DNA of 64,000 nt from NCBI RefSeq assembly GCF_000315915.1, contig NC_020188.1, positions 947,501 through 1,011,500 of the forward strand. The letters run 5' to 3'. The notes under the pieces were generated by a model. It was not told the DNA's origin. It saw only the letters and a list, made by a program, of their open reading frames with translations, and made no database searches. A program made the translations under genes and the position numbers. Of the stretch, positions 1-11,870 are shown piece by piece. Position 1 is the stretch's first letter; each line of letters starts with the position of its first letter. The DNA is from Henningerozyma blattae CBS 6284 (taxonomy: Eukaryota > Ascomycota > Saccharomycetes > Saccharomycetales > Saccharomycetaceae).

Positions 1-1705
<1,705 letters not shown>

Positions 1706-2872
1706 TTAATACTTGAAAGTCTTGATCTCTTTGATCTGATTACCATGAATATCCAAACCTTCTACCGAAGCAGATCTGTAGACTGCAGTTGGGGCGTCAG
1801 ATTTGTAAGGATGCTGCTTAGCGTATTCGAAAGCTTCCAACACGGCTTTTTGAGCGTTCAAAAGGGTTTCCTTTGAGACTTGGTAATGGAATGAGATTCT
1901 ACCACCCATCAATCTAACACCGTATTTCAAACCTTTCTTGACAAGAACATCTGGGTCCATATTGGCAGCAGATAAATCGATAAAGACAAAATTTGTGTCA
2001 GCTGGAGATTCTAATGGAATTTCATGTTTCTTACAGAACTCAGACATTTCTTGGGCCAAAGAATGTGAATATATCATTTTGGATTTCCAATTCGAATGTA
2101 AGGCGACCAAAGCCATCTTGGACATGATCCCACATTGTCTAACACCACCACCTTGTTGTTTTCTGAAATGAGTACATTTCTTAATGAACTTAGAATCACC
2201 AACCAAAATAGAACCCATTGGGGCACCCAAAGATTTGGACAAACAAATAGAGATGGAATCAAAAATTTCACCGTATTGTTTTAATGGAATACCAGTAGCA
2301 GCAGTAGCATTTAAGATTCTAGCACCATCACAATGTAGCTTCAAGTTGTTTTCCATACACCAAACCTTGATTCTGACCAATTCTTCTAATGGAGTGATGA
2401 TACCATGTAAAGTATTTTCTAAAGAAACCAATCTAGTTGGAGCACCGTGAACATCACCATCATCTGGGATGAAATTCTTCTTCAAATCTTCCACGGTGAC
2501 GTAATTACCATTAGCTGGGTATACTGGAGAGACCATAGCTTGTGATAGGATAGCTAGACCAGCAGATTCATGGGTGTAGACATGAGCTCTGTAATCACAC
2601 AAGATGGAGTAAGGTGGTTGCATCAAATGAGTTCTAATAGCAATTTGATTGGACAAAGTACCAGAAACACAGAACAACCCTGATTCCATACCTGCCAGTT
2701 GAGCAATCTCCTGTTCTAATCTAACAGTGTCAGTATCTTCGGCATACACAGAGTCCCCCATGGTAGCAGTCAAAACTGCTTCCAACATTTCTGGAGTTGG
2801 GGTGGTAAAAGTATCTGAACGTAAATCGTTAGAAGCAGATTTGTAGATTGGAGGTAAGTTTAAAGTAGTCAT
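1706..2872 (-). CDS. GLY1: Low-specificity L-threonine aldolase
   Basis: Pyridoxal-phosphate enzyme that splits threonine (and allo-threonine) to glycine and acetaldehyde, a main cytosolic glycine source in yeast. The protein (388 aa from ATG 2872) aligns along its whole length with S. cerevisiae Gly1 as I know it. Visible landmarks are NDLRSDTFTTPT near the N-terminus, LFCVSGTLSNQIAIRTHLMQ, the LHCDGARI segment, and the PLP-binding lysine in ICLSKSLGAPMGS (about K213). The start at 2872 matches the family. An ATG at 2950 is in the same frame and would add 26 residues with a hydrophobic beginning. The gene lies between FRD1 and IES6 as in S. cerevisiae; two TGACTC sites in the divergent promoter could allow Gcn4 control. 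Confidence 0.96.
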   Translation of the reverse strand: MTTLNLPPIYKSASNDLRSDTFTTPTPEMLEAVLTATMGDSVYAEDTDTVRLEQEIAQLAGMESGLFCVSGTLSNQIAIRTHLMQPPYSILCDYRAHVYTHESAGLAILSQAMVSPVYPANGNYVTVEDLKKNFIPDDGDVHGAPTRLVSLENTLHGIITPLEELVRIKVWCMENNLKLHCDGARILNATAATGIPLKQYGEIFDSISICLSKSLGAPMGSILVGDSKFIKKCTHFRKQQGGGVRQCGIMSKMALVALHSNWKSKMIYSHSLAQEMSEFCKKHEIPLESPADTNFVFIDLSAANMDPDVLVKKGLKYGVRLMGGRISFHYQVSKETLLNAQKAVLEAFEYAKQHPYKSDAPTAVYRSASVEGLDIHGNQIKEIKTFKY

Positions 2873-4103
2873 ATTTGATTGGTGACAATCGGGTTTAAAT
2901 TTTGTTGTATATAGGGCAAGATTTAATAAAGATAATATTAAGAAACACATAGTATATTAAGTGCATTATCACCTAACTAATTCATTCAACTTATATATGG
3001 CCTAAGCCAATTGAAAAAAAAATATTACAAAATAATTTCAAACATTTTCTGAAAATAAATGAGATGAAAAAAAAAAGAAAAGCCTAAAGAAAAGGTAATA
3101 AAAATCGTGTGTCATTAAAAAATCGTAGCCTTCTATTAACCAAAAAAGGAATTTCATGATCAAACGATATCCCATAATGTAATTTGAAATTTCGAATATT
3201 TTTCACTGGTTAGAAAGGTGGCGATAGAAAATTGAAGAATTGGGATTGAACTTGAACCGGAAAATAAGGAACGAGTGGAAAAAAGAAGGAATCAGATGAT
3301 GTAGCCTGCGGGATAGTCTCTGCCACCCCTGTAAAAGTGCGCAGCGGACAAATATGGACTACCCGATCGGACCAGTCTCGGCGACTTCCGAAAACGGAAA
3401 CGCCGTCGGAAAGCTTCAGAACATAGAGTCGGAAATAATCGCATTGAAGCTGGGAAGTTTATCCGACAGGAAGAAAGAAGTCGGCTGACTCCAATCTTGG
3501 CATTCTTGGTCCACGAGAAGTCAGAAAAGGTGTAGAAGTGACTCCTGGGCCTGTGACCCCAGATCTTGAAGGAAACTGGACCCTGACGCGGGGTTTTGAG
3601 ACCTCGAGGGAGCTAAGCGGCACGCACGTGGTCTTAGAATTATCTGCAAGGCATTTTTGAACAAACAGTATAGATTCTGTCGAGGAATTGACTTCTGTAA
3701 TGGCACGTGGAACTGACTTCTTTTCTGGTATCTGGTCGCGTGACCGGCCGTGCGGCGTGACCATTCGTAGGATATGATGCCGTTTGCACGGCATCGTGCC
3801 GTTTGTCAGCGACGAGGCACGTCGAGATTTGATGCGATCTGAAGATGCGATCTGTAAAGTCATAATTTTGGTGATGGCTCGAAAAGGAAAGAGCCAATTT
3901 CTGGAATAGAATTTCTGTTTCGCATTTACATCCTTTTTGGAATGTGAAAGACCGAGAGAAACAAGTATGGAATTTCTTATTTGAAAAATTAAAAATCAAA
4001 AAAAGAATAGAATTGAAAATAACTTGTATATACAGTATACAATAGTTTATTGCAAGATGGTAAAAAAGTAAGGGTCTGAGTAAATACAAAAAAACAGGTT
4101 ACC
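2873..4103. promoter_or_regulatory. Long divergent promoter between GLY1 and IES6
   Basis: This 1.2-kb divergent spacer has AT-rich edges and a clearly GC-richer core at about 3300-3870. The core holds two Gcn4-type TGACTC words (3486-3491, 3539-3544), two CACGTG E-boxes (3625-3630, 3704-3709), a perfect 8-bp inverted repeat (3776-3795) and repeated GCGTGACC words near 3737-3762. Minus-strand open frames of 134 and 149 codons cross it, but they overlap in different frames, have no recognisable domain, and are judged fortuitous. Confidence 0.55.
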
Positions 4104-4568
4104 ATGAGTAATACTCCCAATAATTCAGATGCAAGGCTAGAGTTTCTACGTTCTGTATATCAGCAAGTATCTGTGCCAAATATTCCATCAAATTACAGAC
4201 GAGCTACATATATAGATAGTAAGAAAAAAGATGGTGCTACAAAGAAAAAAGTGTACCGTAGACATCGTACGTCTAAACAATTGATTGCTGATGAATTGAA
4301 GCGTATCAATAAAGTGTTGGATGAACATAAGACTTCAAATACTCCCGTGGGTACACAGATCAATTATTTCAATATCAATGCGCCTCCATCTTTGAAACCA
4401 ATAAAGAAGTACTGTGATATTACGGGCTTGGTTGGTAATTATAAGTCTTCTACAAATAATCTGAGGTACTATAACTCAGAGATATACCAGGCTGTTATTA
4501 AACAAATAGCCCCTGGAATGGATCAAGAGTATTTAAAATTAAGAGGTGATAATTTCGTATTGAAATAG
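4104..4568 (+). CDS. IES6: INO80 chromatin-remodelling complex subunit Ies6
   Basis: Small nuclear protein (154 aa) of the INO80 complex, which slides and edits nucleosomes; Ies6 works with Arp5. The C-terminal half carries the YL1-C signature: KKYCDITGLVGNYKS, then NNLRYYNSEIYQ, ending in MDQEYLKLRGDNFVLK, almost the S. cerevisiae ending. The middle has the basic KVYRRHRTSKQLIADE segment. It is slightly shorter than the S. cerevisiae protein, which has an Asn-rich N-terminus absent here. It keeps its YEL044W neighbours (GLY1 upstream, YEL043W downstream). Confidence 0.95.
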   Translation: MSNTPNNSDARLEFLRSVYQQVSVPNIPSNYRRATYIDSKKKDGATKKKVYRRHRTSKQLIADELKRINKVLDEHKTSNTPVGTQINYFNINAPPSLKPIKKYCDITGLVGNYKSSTNNLRYYNSEIYQAVIKQIAPGMDQEYLKLRGDNFVLK

Positions 4569-4920
4569 ATAAAGTACTCATGCCGTATCTCACTTCGTTA
4601 TATATACTTAAATAAATTGTTTTTTATATTCATTAATTCTGTTTACCAGTATTGCTTTTATTATTTTCTATTTTTTTTTTTAATACAATATGAGGTGCAC
4701 GGATTCCGCTTTTTATTTTCTCTAAACCGGATATTCCCAACAAAGAAGACTTAGAAATTTAAATATGATGAGATATTTCTATTGGGGTATGTATTTTTAT
4801 TTTTTTAAGATATGAAAAATAAGTTTTTAAGATTTGCATCTCTTTTGGTTATGCAAAAATACATATAGATCTATCAAGAATAAAGCTAGAGTTATACAAC
4901 TTTAACAGCCAAGGCTTTAG
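4569..4920. other. Intergenic region upstream of the YEL043W homologue
   Basis: 352 bp of AT-rich DNA between two plus-strand genes, with T tracts near 4671-4682 and 4798-4807. No gene or strong regulatory site is seen. Confidence 0.4.
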
Positions 4921-7900
4921 ATGATGGAATTATCGACACTATGTATAGTCATTGCTTTCTTTTGGTTGTTTTATAGATTATTTTGGTACTTATCAATTCC
5001 TCTTTATAAATTAGCTTCCATTTTGAAAATTTCTATACCGTATGATACAAAAGTTTCTATCGATAAAATCAATATAGACTCTATCACAATCCATTGGGAA
5101 AATGAACCTTTACCAGTACAACCGAATTCCAATACCTCTACAAAAACAACAAATATATCACATTATTATTTATATTTAAATAATATTCAAATTGCATCCT
5201 TTCCAAACAATTCCAATTATTTATATACATGTTGTTCCATCACCGGCTTGAAACCTGCCACAGAATATCGATTGGATTTCGTAACAGTAAACAATTTGGG
5301 GTATATTAGCAAACTGCCGCCCATTTATTGTATGACTAAATCCGAGGAATCTATTTCGTCTTCTTCAAATTCCAGTATTAATGATTTAATGAAAAGCGGA
5401 GAATGGATTAGAAACCCATTTACTTCAATATCAAAATCAAACTCAAGCTCAAACTCCAATTCTAATTCAAATTCAAATTCAAATCCTGATTCTATATCAA
5501 ATTCAAATTCTAATTCATTCACAAATTTGAACGCATTAACTACCACTAATAATAATAATATCTTAAACACTAATAGCAATATTACAAAATCAAATAATAC
5601 AACAGTTTCAATCTTACCTTCAAATTCATCAAACTCCACTACTACATCTTTTAGTACTCCATATTTAACAAGTTTAACCACTTTGAAATCATTGGAAAAT
5701 TTTTCTATTGACGATTTGAAAACAATCCTAATCTGTGCCCAAGAAGATTTACATGCTGTTTTATCGCAAAAAAAGTCAGTCTATGAAGATTTTAAAGATT
5801 CCAAGACTCAATTAGAACAAGAATTGGAAAACTTAAAAGTTCATTGGTCAGATATTTTAGATCTTAGAAAATCATTAAAATCAAACATAAAATCTTTAGA
5901 AAATTCAAAATTATCAAATGATTTAAAAATTTCTCATTTTAATAAAAAAATTCAAAATTCCAAAAAAAATATTAATAAAATGGAGACCGATATTGAAAAT
6001 TGGAATTCTTATCAACAAAATGATTTAAATTTACTTAATTTGAAAACTTCTAAAAGTGAAATTATCAATAATTATCAATTAAAATTAAATGATTTACAGT
6101 CACAAATTAAAACAACGAAATCCTCCATTGAGACTTTACAATTGAGATTAAAAGATTTAAATAATTATAATTTGAAGTTTGATTTGATCATTTTAAATCA
6201 AATTTTAAAACATTTAAAAAAATCAAAATCATTTGATAAATATAAATTATTAATTCAGATTAATGCCAATACCAACACTCAATTGATAAAAGGGAAAGAT
6301 TTTAATTTTAATGAAACTTATAGTTCCAAAATTATAAATAATAAGAATTCTTCATTGAAAAAAATCATCAACAAACAAATTGCCAATTATCAATTAATAG
6401 AAAAAAATTGGTCTGATGAAAAAAGTAATTATTTAAATCAAATTAATGCCTTGAATAAAAAATTCGATACCTTAAGTAATGCAAATAATAAATTAAGAAC
6501 TGCTGTATTGATGCAACCTTTACAAATGTCCAATACCAATACCACTAATACAACTATTGTTGTTCCAAACTTAATGAAGTCAAATTCAAGATCAAGATCT
6601 AATTCTAGATCAACTACAAAATCTACTTCTAAGAGAAATTCCATTATTGATACTAATTCAAATAACATCTATATGTCAACCAACCAAAATAATTCATATC
6701 TATCGAATTCAAATTCCAAATCACCTGTTCGTAATGAGACAGGTTATAATGATTCGAGATCAACTAATCAAAAAAATCAAAATTCAAATAATAAACGTAA
6801 AAAATCTCTCAATAAGCGTAAATGTAATAAATCCATAAGTACATCAAAATATACTAATGATGACAGATATACTAATAATGATATTAACAGTAATAATAAT
6901 AATAATAATAATAATAAAAACAATGGAACCATAAATAACAAACTAAACTCCTCTTCCACAATTGTTGGGCAACAACCATCTTCTGTATCTCAATCAAATC
7001 AACCTTCATCTATAGCAATGACTACCCCCTTATTATCATCAACTTCAATGACTACTCCCTCTTCATTACCTCAACAACATCAAGCTTTACTTGAAGCGCA
7101 ATTACAAAATGGTTCTGTTTTGCCCTACAATTATTTACCAGATCAGTTATTTCAAAGCTCATATCCAAATCAATCAGATCCTTCATCTGCTTTAACTCCA
7201 CAAAACTCTATTCAAGAATCATTTAATCAATCTAATTTTTCCAGAGGTTTACCAACTGCTTCAATTCCACAAGCTCAAGTGATTCCTTCAAACACTGTTT
7301 TCCCATGGTTACTTAATAGTCAGCAAATGAATATCTCAAATAGTTCTACAAATAACATAACCAATAACTCAACTAGTGAGCCTAATTTGGAATATGATAA
7401 TTCTAATCATTTATTGTCTGGTTTACAAGACATGATCTTAGATGAAACTGATACTCCAGACCAAATTAGTAATTTTTCAAAGGGCTTCACTACTGATCAA
7501 TTGGATAATTATTGGATTACTAAAAGATCTACATCTAATTCAAATTCTATTATTAATTCTCAATCAAATCCAACATCACATCAAAATTCAAATTCTATTT
7601 CTGTAAATAATGAAAACTCTAAAGTGAGCAATAATAGCACTGGTAATACAGCTCATAATATTACACCTACAGTGATGCCAAGAGCATCAAGCCCATTGGC
7701 TAATTCATCATTGACTGCCTCTCCTCCACCTCCACACCAACCATTTCTCCAAGAATTTGTTCCACCAAGAGCTAGTTCTCCATTGGCAATGCAGTTTGAA
7801 TCATTACTAAGATCAGACTCTGCTCCATCAAATTCTCATCAGCATCAGAGTTTGTTGGCAGCAACATTAAATGATTCTATTTTATCTAGCTTCACAGATC

Positions 7901-8697
7901 CTTTATCTGCCACTCAAAACTCGGATTCTTTTTATAGTCTACCTCCCACTACTAATACTTCTAATGCTGTTGGAACATCAGGGATCAATACAAATGTTGA
8001 AGTAATGTCTGCCGCAAATGCTAATAATATTGGAATGGCTAGTAATAGAAATTCCTCCAACCTCTCTAAAAATACTAATCATCCAAACCTATCACCATTT
8101 GTTTCGAATGATGGACTACTTCTGGATAGCGGTTCTATGCTGAGCAATAATATTTTGACTCATACTACAACTAATCATTCCACAGGGACAAATAACGGGA
8201 ATAATGTATTAACACCATCCCAAGTTCAAGTTAATTCTCCAATGTTCAATTCAAATGATATTTGGCAACCAACTACTATGGAAGAAAGTATAGTTGGGGC
8301 GAGTACTAATGTAAATGGAACAGGATCGTCAGTGAACAGTCTAAGCACAACACCTCATTCTAATTTCCATGTACGAAACCTGAGTAGTGGTAGTATTGTC
8401 ACAAGTGTTGGTAAATTAAATGTTAGAGCTCATTCATCACCTTCAAATGTTACAATTGTAGAATATCATGATGAGTCTACTCCTAAGAAGAAACAGCCTT
8501 CACAGTTGTTATCGTCTCAGAATACACGATATATTCAAGAAGAATATCAAGATCAAAATGAAACTCAAAGTGATGGTCAAAATACTGATTCCTCTTCGAA
8601 TAAGCCAGCGGATAATAATGCAACTAGTGGAATGTCCAAACTTTTATCCAAGAGTGGTATGAACCACTTGTTCAAACTTTCTACTCATGACCAATAA
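4921..8697 (+). CDS. YEL043W-like protein: membrane anchor, fibronectin-III-like domain, coiled coil, long low-complexity tail
   Basis: Homologue, by position and architecture, of S. cerevisiae YEL043W, a poorly characterised protein predicted to have a cytoskeletal or ER-linked role. The 1258-aa product begins with a hydrophobic segment (about residues 4-27). A fibronectin-III-like region follows (about 45-140), including HYYLYLNNIQIASF and the GLKPATEYRLDFVTVNN strand. Next come a Ser/Asn-rich stretch (about 140-260), a Lys/Glu/Leu-rich coiled-coil stretch (about 265-425), a basic Arg/Ser/Lys patch (about 555-640) and a very long Asn/Ser/Thr/Gln-rich tail with a poly-Asn run. It is about 300 residues longer than the S. 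cerevisiae protein as I remember it, apparently through low-complexity expansion. The molecular function is unknown. Confidence 0.85.
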   Translation: MMELSTLCIVIAFFWLFYRLFWYLSIPLYKLASILKISIPYDTKVSIDKINIDSITIHWENEPLPVQPNSNTSTKTTNISHYYLYLNNIQIASFPNNSNYLYTCCSITGLKPATEYRLDFVTVNNLGYISKLPPIYCMTKSEESISSSSNSSINDLMKSGEWIRNPFTSISKSNSSSNSNSNSNSNSNPDSISNSNSNSFTNLNALTTTNNNNILNTNSNITKSNNTTVSILPSNSSNSTTTSFSTPYLTSLTTLKSLENFSIDDLKTILICAQEDLHAVLSQKKSVYEDFKDSKTQLEQELENLKVHWSDILDLRKSLKSNIKSLENSKLSNDLKISHFNKKIQNSKKNINKMETDIENWNSYQQNDLNLLNLKTSKSEIINNYQLKLNDLQSQIKTTKSSIETLQLRLKDLNNYNLKFDLIILNQILKHLKKSKSFDKYKLLIQINANTNTQLIKGKDFNFNETYSSKIINNKNSSLKKIINKQIANYQLIEKNWSDEKSNYLNQINALNKKFDTLSNANNKLRTAVLMQPLQMSNTNTTNTTIVVPNLMKSNSRSRSNSRSTTKSTSKRNSIIDTNSNNIYMSTNQNNSYLSNSNSKSPVRNETGYNDSRSTNQKNQNSNNKRKKSLNKRKCNKSISTSKYTNDDRYTNNDINSNNNNNNNNKNNGTINNKLNSSSTIVGQQPSSVSQSNQPSSIAMTTPLLSSTSMTTPSSLPQQHQALLEAQLQNGSVLPYNYLPDQLFQSSYPNQSDPSSALTPQNSIQESFNQSNFSRGLPTASIPQAQVIPSNTVFPWLLNSQQMNISNSSTNNITNNSTSEPNLEYDNSNHLLSGLQDMILDETDTPDQISNFSKGFTTDQLDNYWITKRSTSNSNSIINSQSNPTSHQNSNSISVNNENSKVSNNSTGNTAHNITPTVMPRASSPLANSSLTASPPPPHQPFLQEFVPPRASSPLAMQFESLLRSDSAPSNSHQHQSLLAATLNDSILSSFTDPLSATQNSDSFYSLPPTTNTSNAVGTSGINTNVEVMSAANANNIGMASNRNSSNLSKNTNHPNLSPFVSNDGLLLDSGSMLSNNILTHTTTNHSTGTNNGNNVLTPSQVQVNSPMFNSNDIWQPTTMEESIVGASTNVNGTGSSVNSLSTTPHSNFHVRNLSSGSIVTSVGKLNVRAHSSPSNVTIVEYHDESTPKKKQPSQLLSSQNTRYIQEEYQDQNETQSDGQNTDSSSNKPADNNATSGMSKLLSKSGMNHLFKLSTHDQ
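6891..6918. repeat. AAT trinucleotide repeat encoding poly-Asn
   Basis: A near-pure run of AAT units inside the YEL043W-like gene, in frame, encoding consecutive asparagines. It is likely length-variable between strains. Confidence 0.8.
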
Positions 8698-9294
8698 GTG
8701 TACCAATTATATAAGTCTTTATAATCATATAGATATACATAGTTCTATGTATATGTAATAGATTTGTACCTTTCTTGTAAAGCACTTCGCTTAGGACATT
8801 GTATATATATATATATATATATATTCATTTCCTTTCTTAGTTTATCATGAAATGTGTCGCTTAAAATTTGTGACGTTCGCCAGATTTACGCGAGAAAAAA
8901 GAAATTCGCGTTTAGAATTTTTCAAATCCTATTATGTTCTTAAGTTGAAATAGGAAAAGTGAACGGTTAGAAATAAAAGAGAGTAAGTGATGTGCTGAAT
9001 TTTTTGCTAACGTCTAATTTAATTTCCATTAACGTCTAGTCTATATTTTTAAGATTCATCTAAGTTCTACCAAAAATATCTGATATATAGGAAGTACCTC
9101 TATCACCTAATTATTCAGCATTACTGTATTATATTCATCCCTTTTGATTTACTCAAACCAAAAAATTAAAAAAAATAGAAATAGATATAAATAAACTTTT
9201 AAAGTTTTCTATTTCTCTTTTAATTTATTTACTTCTGACGTAAATCTAAAAAAAATATTCATCACACAATCTATATAGTCACAGATTCAAAAAT
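8698..9294. other. Intergenic region with TA dinucleotide repeat, GDA1 promoter
   Basis: 597 bp before GDA1. A pure (TA)n run lies at 8802-8824, followed by a moderately GC-richer patch (about 8860-8915) and then AT-rich promoter DNA with A tracts close to the GDA1 start. No gene is seen. Confidence 0.5.
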
Positions 9295-10983
9295 ATGCAA
9301 GCAGTGAAAAACTATCGTATTGCATTGTGTGCCTTTGGTACCATAATGTTATTTTTCTTAATTAGATCATCTAGTAATGCATCTTCCACAGTTTCTACGA
9401 GTAATAATGCTCACAATTCTATTATTAAACCAGAAATCCCACAAGACTTAGCCCCAAATGTCAATATCTTACCAGTCTCTGCTGAACCAGGTTATATTAC
9501 CGATGAAGTTACTGACAAGGGTAATTCAGAAGTTGCTGATGCCGTTAAAGAATATGTCAACTCCCAAGTAGCTATAGTCAGCGCTGCTGCTACTACTGAT
9601 GTTGTTGGTGCTCCTTCTGCTTCTTCTGTTTCTTCATCTTCTAGCTCTAAAAATTCTGGTTCTAAATCTTCTGAATCTGGTGCTCTCTGTACTAAAGATC
9701 ATCAATATGTAGTTATGATTGATGCTGGCTCTACTGGTTCTCGTGTCCATGTTTATGAATTTGATGTTTGTACTCAACCACCAACTTTAATCCATGAAAC
9801 TTTTGAAATGTTGAAACCTGGTTTATCATCATTTGATACTGATGCCGTTGGTGCTGCTAAATCTTTGGATCCATTATTAAAAGTTGCCATGGAAACCATT
9901 CCAGAATCATTCAGAGGGTGTACTCCAGTTGCTGTTAAAGCCACTGCTGGTTTAAGACTATTAGGTGAAACTAAAGCTACCAAAATTTTGGGAGCAGTTC
10001 GTCAACATTTAGAAAAAGATTATCCATTTGCTGTTGTAGAAGGTGAAGGTATCTCTATGATGAGTGGTGATGAAGAAGGTGTTTATGCCTGGATTACTAC
10101 TAATTACTTATTGGGTAACATTGGTGCTGATGAAAAAATTCCAACTGCAGCTGTTTTTGATTTAGGTGGTGGTTCCACTCAAATTGTTTTTGAACCAACT
10201 TTTAAAGGTAATGAAAAATTAATCGATGGTGAACACAAATACGAATTAGAATTTGGTGGTGAATCCTATGATTTATATCAATTCTCTCATTTAGGTTATG
10301 GTTTAATGCAAGGTAGAAATAAGGTTAATGCCTTATTAGTAGAAAATGCCATTAAAGAAGGTAAAATTGTTGAAGGTGATGTTGAAAACAAGCATACATT
10401 GGTTTCTCCATGTTTACCACCAGGCACTAGTGTATCTAATGAAAAAGTTAAATTGACTAGTGGCAAAGAATATCATATCAACTTCAAAGGTCCTGTTACT
10501 GCTGCTGGTCCTCAATGTAGATTCTTAGCTGACAAAGTCTTGAATAAAGATGCTAAATGTTCTCAAAAACCATGTTCATTCAATGGTGTTCATCAACCAT
10601 CATTGGTCAAGACTTTCAAGGAAACTAATGACCTATACGTCTTCTCATATTTCTATGATAGAACTCGTCCATTAGGTATGCCATTATCCTTTACTTTGAA
10701 CGAATTGGCTGACCTAGCTAGAATGGTTTGTAATGGTGAAGAAGTTTGGGAAAGTGTCTTTGCTGGTATCGATGGTTCAGTGGAAGAATTACAAAAGGAA
10801 CCACAATGGTGTTTAGATTTATCTTTCCAAGTTTCATTATTACATACTGGTTACGATATTCCATTACACAGAGAATTAAAAACCGCTCAAACAATCGATA
10901 ACAATGAAATTGGTTGGTGTCTAGGTGCCTCTCTACCACTTTTGGAAGGTTCCAATTGGAAATGTAGAGTCAACCAATTATAA
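9295..10983 (+). CDS. GDA1: Golgi guanosine diphosphatase
   Basis: Type II Golgi membrane enzyme that hydrolyses GDP to GMP after mannose transfer, so GMP can be exchanged for new GDP-mannose. The 562-aa protein has a single N-terminal signal anchor (about residues 9-24), a Ser-rich stem, and then the GDA1/CD39 apyrase motifs in order: [15 protein letters not shown] (from residue 142), [28 protein letters not shown] and [15 protein letters not shown] (glycine-rich loop near 289-293). It is about 40 residues longer than S. cerevisiae Gda1, mainly in the stem. It sits between the YEL043W and YEL041W homologues as in S. cerevisiae. Confidence 0.96.
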   Translation: MQAVKNYRIALCAFGTIMLFFLIRSSSNASSTVSTSNNAHNSIIKPEIPQDLAPNVNILPVSAEPGYITDEVTDKGNSEVADAVKEYVNSQVAIVSAAATTDVVGAPSASSVSSSSSSKNSGSKSSESGALCTKDHQYVVMIDAGSTGSRVHVYEFDVCTQPPTLIHETFEMLKPGLSSFDTDAVGAAKSLDPLLKVAMETIPESFRGCTPVAVKATAGLRLLGETKATKILGAVRQHLEKDYPFAVVEGEGISMMSGDEEGVYAWITTNYLLGNIGADEKIPTAAVFDLGGGSTQIVFEPTFKGNEKLIDGEHKYELEFGGESYDLYQFSHLGYGLMQGRNKVNALLVENAIKEGKIVEGDVENKHTLVSPCLPPGTSVSNEKVKLTSGKEYHINFKGPVTAAGPQCRFLADKVLNKDAKCSQKPCSFNGVHQPSLVKTFKETNDLYVFSYFYDRTRPLGMPLSFTLNELADLARMVCNGEEVWESVFAGIDGSVEELQKEPQWCLDLSFQVSLLHTGYDIPLHRELKTAQTIDNNEIGWCLGASLPLLEGSNWKCRVNQL

Positions 10984-11870
10984 ACTCAAGACATATTTAA
11001 ACGATAAACATTATATACTTCTCTTTCATATTATTTTTTTTCCCTATGATTTTTTTATTTATATATCCTACATATGTAGATCCATCTCAATCTTGACTTC
11101 TATTGTTATTTATATATCTATAGTAACTAATTTAAATTCTCACAAATTGAAGGTTTCCTCAATAATTGAAACTTACGTTTTCCAAATAAGCAATATGCCT
11201 AAATCTTACTCCTATGATATAGTGCCCATATCTTCACAATCTTATCAAGATTTGGTATCCCAGAAGTATTAATCTCACATGTAAACTTTATCATATTCTT
11301 CCTCTTAAAAACATTTGTATATATATATATATATATATATATAACAAATCTCACATGCTTTGTTCGGTTTTTCGGGTCATTCGGGGCTCGGAAGGTGGAT
11401 AGCGGATTGCGGATGGTGGATTTCAGTCAGGAGCATTCATGGATAAGATGCCTTTAAGAAGGAGCACGGAAAGCGGAATCACTCACGAGCATGTATAAAA
11501 AGAGAGAGTAATGATATCCCAAGGAATCCTTCAATTTCCTAGAAGAATAAAAAAGGTATTGCTTAGAAATCAATTCGACTAATCTTACGTACTATACACG
11601 TTTGAATATTGAGAAAACAACATTTGCTAAATTATTATTTCATATACCACATCACGGCTTTCATCAGAAGACGTCTATCGCCCCCTTTTACTTTACCATA
11701 GTAATCAATATCTAAATTATATTTCAAATTGATATTGTTTTTATTTTTTTTTTATCTTTTTTTTTTCTTTTTGCATCTTCCAAACCAATAAGTAAAATTC
11801 GTTTAGTGGAACTTTAATCAGATTAGTAATAGAAGATTTCCACAAATCTATACATAAGCAGATCTTAGTA
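10984..11870. other. Long intergenic region upstream of the NAD kinase gene
   Basis: 887 bp. It contains a (TA)n run at 11318-11343, then a GC-richer patch at about 11365-11480 with repeated GCGGAT words, and a TATAAAAA at 11494-11501 that could serve the NAD kinase gene, although it is about 370 bp from the ATG. A 115-codon frame starting at 10925 begins inside GDA1 with GTG and is not credited. Confidence 0.45.

Noticed and set aside
3380..3400. Centromere CDEIII-like TTCCGAAAAC
   Set aside because: There is no CDEI-type element and no AT-rich CDEII at the right distance; the surroundings are GC-rich promoter DNA.
3459..4089. Two minus-strand open frames (134 and 149 codons) in the GLY1-IES6 spacer
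   Set aside because: They overlap in different frames, show no domain or compositional sign of protein coding, and lie in promoter DNA.
10925..11272. 115-codon plus-strand frame over the GDA1 3' end
   Set aside because: It starts at GTG inside GDA1 and its product is low-complexity, hydrophobic and unrecognised.
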